From: an uncultured Anaeroplasmataceae bacterium
Lineage (GTDB): Bacteria; Bacillota_I; Bacilli_A; Acholeplasmatales; Anaeroplasmataceae
DNA: 64,000 nt
Assembly (NCBI GenBank): GCA_910584005.1
Contig: CAJTXR010000004.1
Span: 90,914-154,913 of the forward strand
Direction: 5' to 3'
Below the pieces are notes generated by a model. The model ran no database searches. It worked only from the letters and a program-made list of their open reading frames with translations, and was not told the DNA's origin. The translations under genes and the position numbers were made by a program. Below, piece after piece: positions 62,732 through 64,000 of this stretch (position 1 is the stretch's first letter; each line of letters opens with the position of its first letter).

Positions 62732-63427
62732 ATGGATTTTTTAGCAGAAACAAAAAAATTAAACCTAAATCTCACGCCAAATCAAATCAAACAATTTTCT
62801 TTATATTATGAAAGCTTAATCCGTGTAAATTCGTATATGAATTTAACTGCAATAACAGAAAAAGAAGCGATTTATCGTAAGCATTTTTTAGATTCATTGG
62901 AATTGTTTCGGATTTTACCCAGTCAACCCTATAGCTTATGTGATGTGGGGAGTGGGGCAGGGTTTCCTGGTATTCCTGTTGCGATTGCAGATATAAATGC
63001 AAAAGTTACAATAATAGATGCCCTAAATAAAAGAATTCAATTTTTAGATGATTTAATTCATGATTTAGCTTTAACTAATGTTATTGCAATGCATAAAAGG
63101 GCAGAAGACTATGCAAAAGAAGTTGGGGCTTCATTTGATATTGTTACAGCAAGAGCAGTTGCAAAGCTAAATATTTTAGCCGAACTTTGTTTACCACTAG
63201 TGAAATTGAATGGGATTTTTGTGGCTATGAAAGGATCGAGTGGAAAGGAAGAGGCTTTAGAGGCGAAACATGCTGTTCAAGTTTTAGGTGGCAGAATAGA
63301 AAAAATAATAGAATTTTCTCTGCCAGATGAACAAGAAAAAAGACAGATTCTTGTTATCCGAAAAATTAAAGCGACGCCAAGTTTATATCCTAGAGCTTAT
63401 GGAAAAATTAAGGAGAAGCCACTATGA
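62732..63427 (+). CDS. rsmG: 16S rRNA (guanine-N7) methyltransferase
   Basis: RsmG (GidB) methylates G527 of 16S rRNA (E. coli numbering) with SAM; loss gives low-level streptomycin resistance. The 231-residue Rossmann methyltransferase has NLTAITEKEAIYRKHFLDSL, the SAM motif DVGSGAGFPGIP (about 71-82) and TARAVAKLNILAELCLPL. It is coupled to mnmG upstream and overlaps the DUF951 gene by 4 bp (ATGA). Confidence 0.96.
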   Translation: MDFLAETKKLNLNLTPNQIKQFSLYYESLIRVNSYMNLTAITEKEAIYRKHFLDSLELFRILPSQPYSLCDVGSGAGFPGIPVAIADINAKVTIIDALNKRIQFLDDLIHDLALTNVIAMHKRAEDYAKEVGASFDIVTARAVAKLNILAELCLPLVKLNGIFVAMKGSSGKEEALEAKHAVQVLGGRIEKIIEFSLPDEQEKRQILVIRKIKATPSLYPRAYGKIKEKPL

Positions 63428-63594
63428 GTTATCAACTAAATCAAATCATAAAAACTAAAAAAACACACGTTTGCGGTGGAAATGAATGGAAAATCATTCG
63501 AATGGGAGCAGATTTAAAATTAGAATGTTGTACATGTAAAAGAGTCATAATGATTGCTTCTTATGAGCTAGACAAACGAATAAAAAAACAATGA
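63424..63594 (+). CDS. DUF951 family small protein
   Basis: A 56-residue protein recognised as DUF951 (B. subtilis YyzM-like) by THVCGGNEWKIIRMGADLKLECCTCKR, positions about 14-40, with the CGxNEWxIxRxGAD core and a later Cys pair. The ATG at 63424 overlaps the rsmG stop as ATGA and AAGGAGAAG lies just before. Relatives are found near rsmG and parB/noc in Bacillota. Function is unknown; a nucleic-acid-binding role is only a guess. Confidence 0.9.
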   Translation: MSYQLNQIIKTKKTHVCGGNEWKIIRMGADLKLECCTCKRVIMIASYELDKRIKKQ

Positions 63595-63625
63595 AGACTC
63601 TAAGAATGTTAGGGTCTTCATTGTT
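63587..63625 (+). terminator. 17-bp hairpin overlapping DUF951 stop
   Basis: A 17-bp stem (63587-63603/63609-63625, one G-U pair) with a 5-base loop, starting before the TGA. It is followed by TATAATTT rather than a pure T-run. It likely ends the mnmG-rsmG-DUF951 transcript. Confidence 0.7.
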
Positions 63626-63714
63626 TATAATTTAAGTTGTATAAAAATAGAACATTTAATTTTTGAGTATCTAATTTTTAAAAATAAAAAAGTAGGAAAA
63701 AATAAAAAAAGTTC

Positions 63715-63743
63715 TTGATTTCTCTTCTTGATTGTAGTAAAAT
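63715..63743 (+). promoter_or_regulatory. Promoter of tRNA-Tyr
   Basis: TTGATT (63715-63720), a 17-base spacer, TAAAAT (63738-63743). The expected start is near 63750, about 30 bases before the tRNA. The stretch 63626-63714 between the hairpin and this promoter holds nothing I can support. Confidence 0.6.
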
Positions 63744-63781
63744 AAAAAAGCACTATGCTTATGGTGCTTAATCTAATACAT

Positions 63782-63865
63782 GGTTGGGTAGCGAAGAGGC
63801 TAAACGCGGCAGACTGTAAATCTGCTCCTTAGGGTTCGGCGGTTCGAAACCGTCCCCAACCACCA
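63782..63865 (+). tRNA. tRNA-Tyr (GTA)
   Basis: An 84-base class II tRNA. Acceptor GGTTGGG/CCCAACC, discriminator A and an encoded CCA (63863-63865). Anticodon GTA at 63816-63818 within stem GCAGA/TCTGC, a long variable arm (CCTTAGGGTTCGG region) as expected for bacterial tRNA-Tyr, and a TTCGAAA T-loop. Confidence 0.96.
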
Positions 63866-63889
63866 TTTTAATTAATCTCTTTATTTATA

Positions 63890-63918
63890 TTGACATTAAA
63901 TGAGATTGATTATATAAT
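63890..63918 (+). promoter_or_regulatory. Perfect consensus promoter, probably of an rRNA operon
   Basis: TTGACA (63890-63895), a 17-base spacer, TATAAT (63913-63918). The predicted start is near 63925. No gene follows within the window. Confidence 0.75.
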
Positions 63919-63925
63919 AAGCAAG

Positions 63926-64000
63926 ATGTCAAAATTTTGACATACATTTAGTCTTTGAAAACTATATATGACGAAAGAAACGAACAAGAAACAATTCTAA
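63926..64000 (+). promoter_or_regulatory. rRNA leader: 18-bp palindrome and boxA-like site
   Basis: ATGTCAAAATTTTGACAT (63926-63943) is a perfect palindrome at the start of the predicted transcript. TAGTCTTTGAAAAC (63949-63962) matches the boxA antitermination element of Firmicutes rRNA leaders. 16S rRNA itself should lie just past the end of the window; it is not present here. Confidence 0.6.

Noticed and set aside
1-64000. Mycoplasma-type genetic code (TGA = Trp)
   Set aside because: Several genes end in TGA at the family-expected position and no conserved gene contains in-frame TGA.
1-64000. CRISPR array, integrase, transposase or prophage
   Set aside because: I saw no regularly spaced repeats, terminal inverted repeats or mobile-element genes; the only long repeats are in the lipoprotein cluster.

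Overview
The window is AT-rich DNA from a low-GC Gram-positive bacterium (Bacillota/Firmicutes type). The evidence for this is the strong AGGAGG-like ribosome binding sites, many lipoprotein signal peptides, a Bacillus-like gene order (cysS-mrnC-...-rlmB-sigH-like-rpmG-secE-nusG), a small SRP RNA, and mnmG-rsmG-DUF951 ahead of an apparent rRNA operon. TGA is used as a stop (for example in the first gene, folD, the PAP2 gene and tdk), so the Mycoplasma code does not apply although the base composition recalls Mollicutes relatives. Rubrerythrin, a 2-hydroxyacyl-CoA-dehydratase-type activase and a full starch-use cluster suggest a fermentative anaerobe, plausibly gut-associated. I cannot place it more exactly.

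Layout. 1-7.8 kb: a PEPCK/HPr-kinase-like P-loop protein cut by the window edge, an XRE membrane regulator, folD-purB-acetyltransferase, rubrerythrin, a sugar-isomerase-fold protein and a stand-alone PD-(D/E)XK nuclease-like protein. 7.9-25.5 kb: an alpha-glucan locus. A LacI-family repressor is divergent from malQ. After a HAD hydrolase comes an operon of ABC ATPase, a small starch-binding-like lipoprotein, a binding protein, a giant MalF-like permease, a MalG-like permease and a GH13 amylase lipoprotein. Two RDD-type membrane proteins and a large pullulanase lipoprotein follow. The operon promoter has perfect -35 and -10 boxes separated by a spacer containing ten consecutive G, which looks like a slippage (phase-variation) switch. 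25.5-28.9 kb: three paralogous lipoproteins with mosaic relationships, plus a lipoprotein carrying an NlpC/P60-like Cys-His arrangement.

28.9-36 kb: asnA, tsaD, oligoendopeptidase, uppP, a DUF1576-type membrane protein and a PAP2 phosphatase. 36-40.8 kb (minus strand): a Crp-like regulator and a two-gene acyl-CoA dehydratase activase system. 41-42.6 kb: a beta-helix-type surface lipoprotein. 42.7-51 kb: the cysS to nusG block, interrupted by a 1265-residue P-type ATPase with a large outside domain. 51-59 kb: rpmE, tdk, tadA, SRP RNA, aminopeptidase P, cvpA and transketolase. 59-64 kb: a Y-family polymerase with its YolD partner, mnmG-rsmG-DUF951, tRNA-Tyr, and a strong promoter with boxA that should drive an rRNA operon just beyond the end.

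How the genes fit together: surface lipoprotein amylase and pullulanase cut starch and pullulan, the lipoproteins and ABC system bind and import maltodextrins, and MalQ with downstream enzymes uses them inside the cell. Regulation appears layered: a LacI-type operator shared by the malQ and transporter promoters, and a poly-G tract that could switch the transporter operon on and off.
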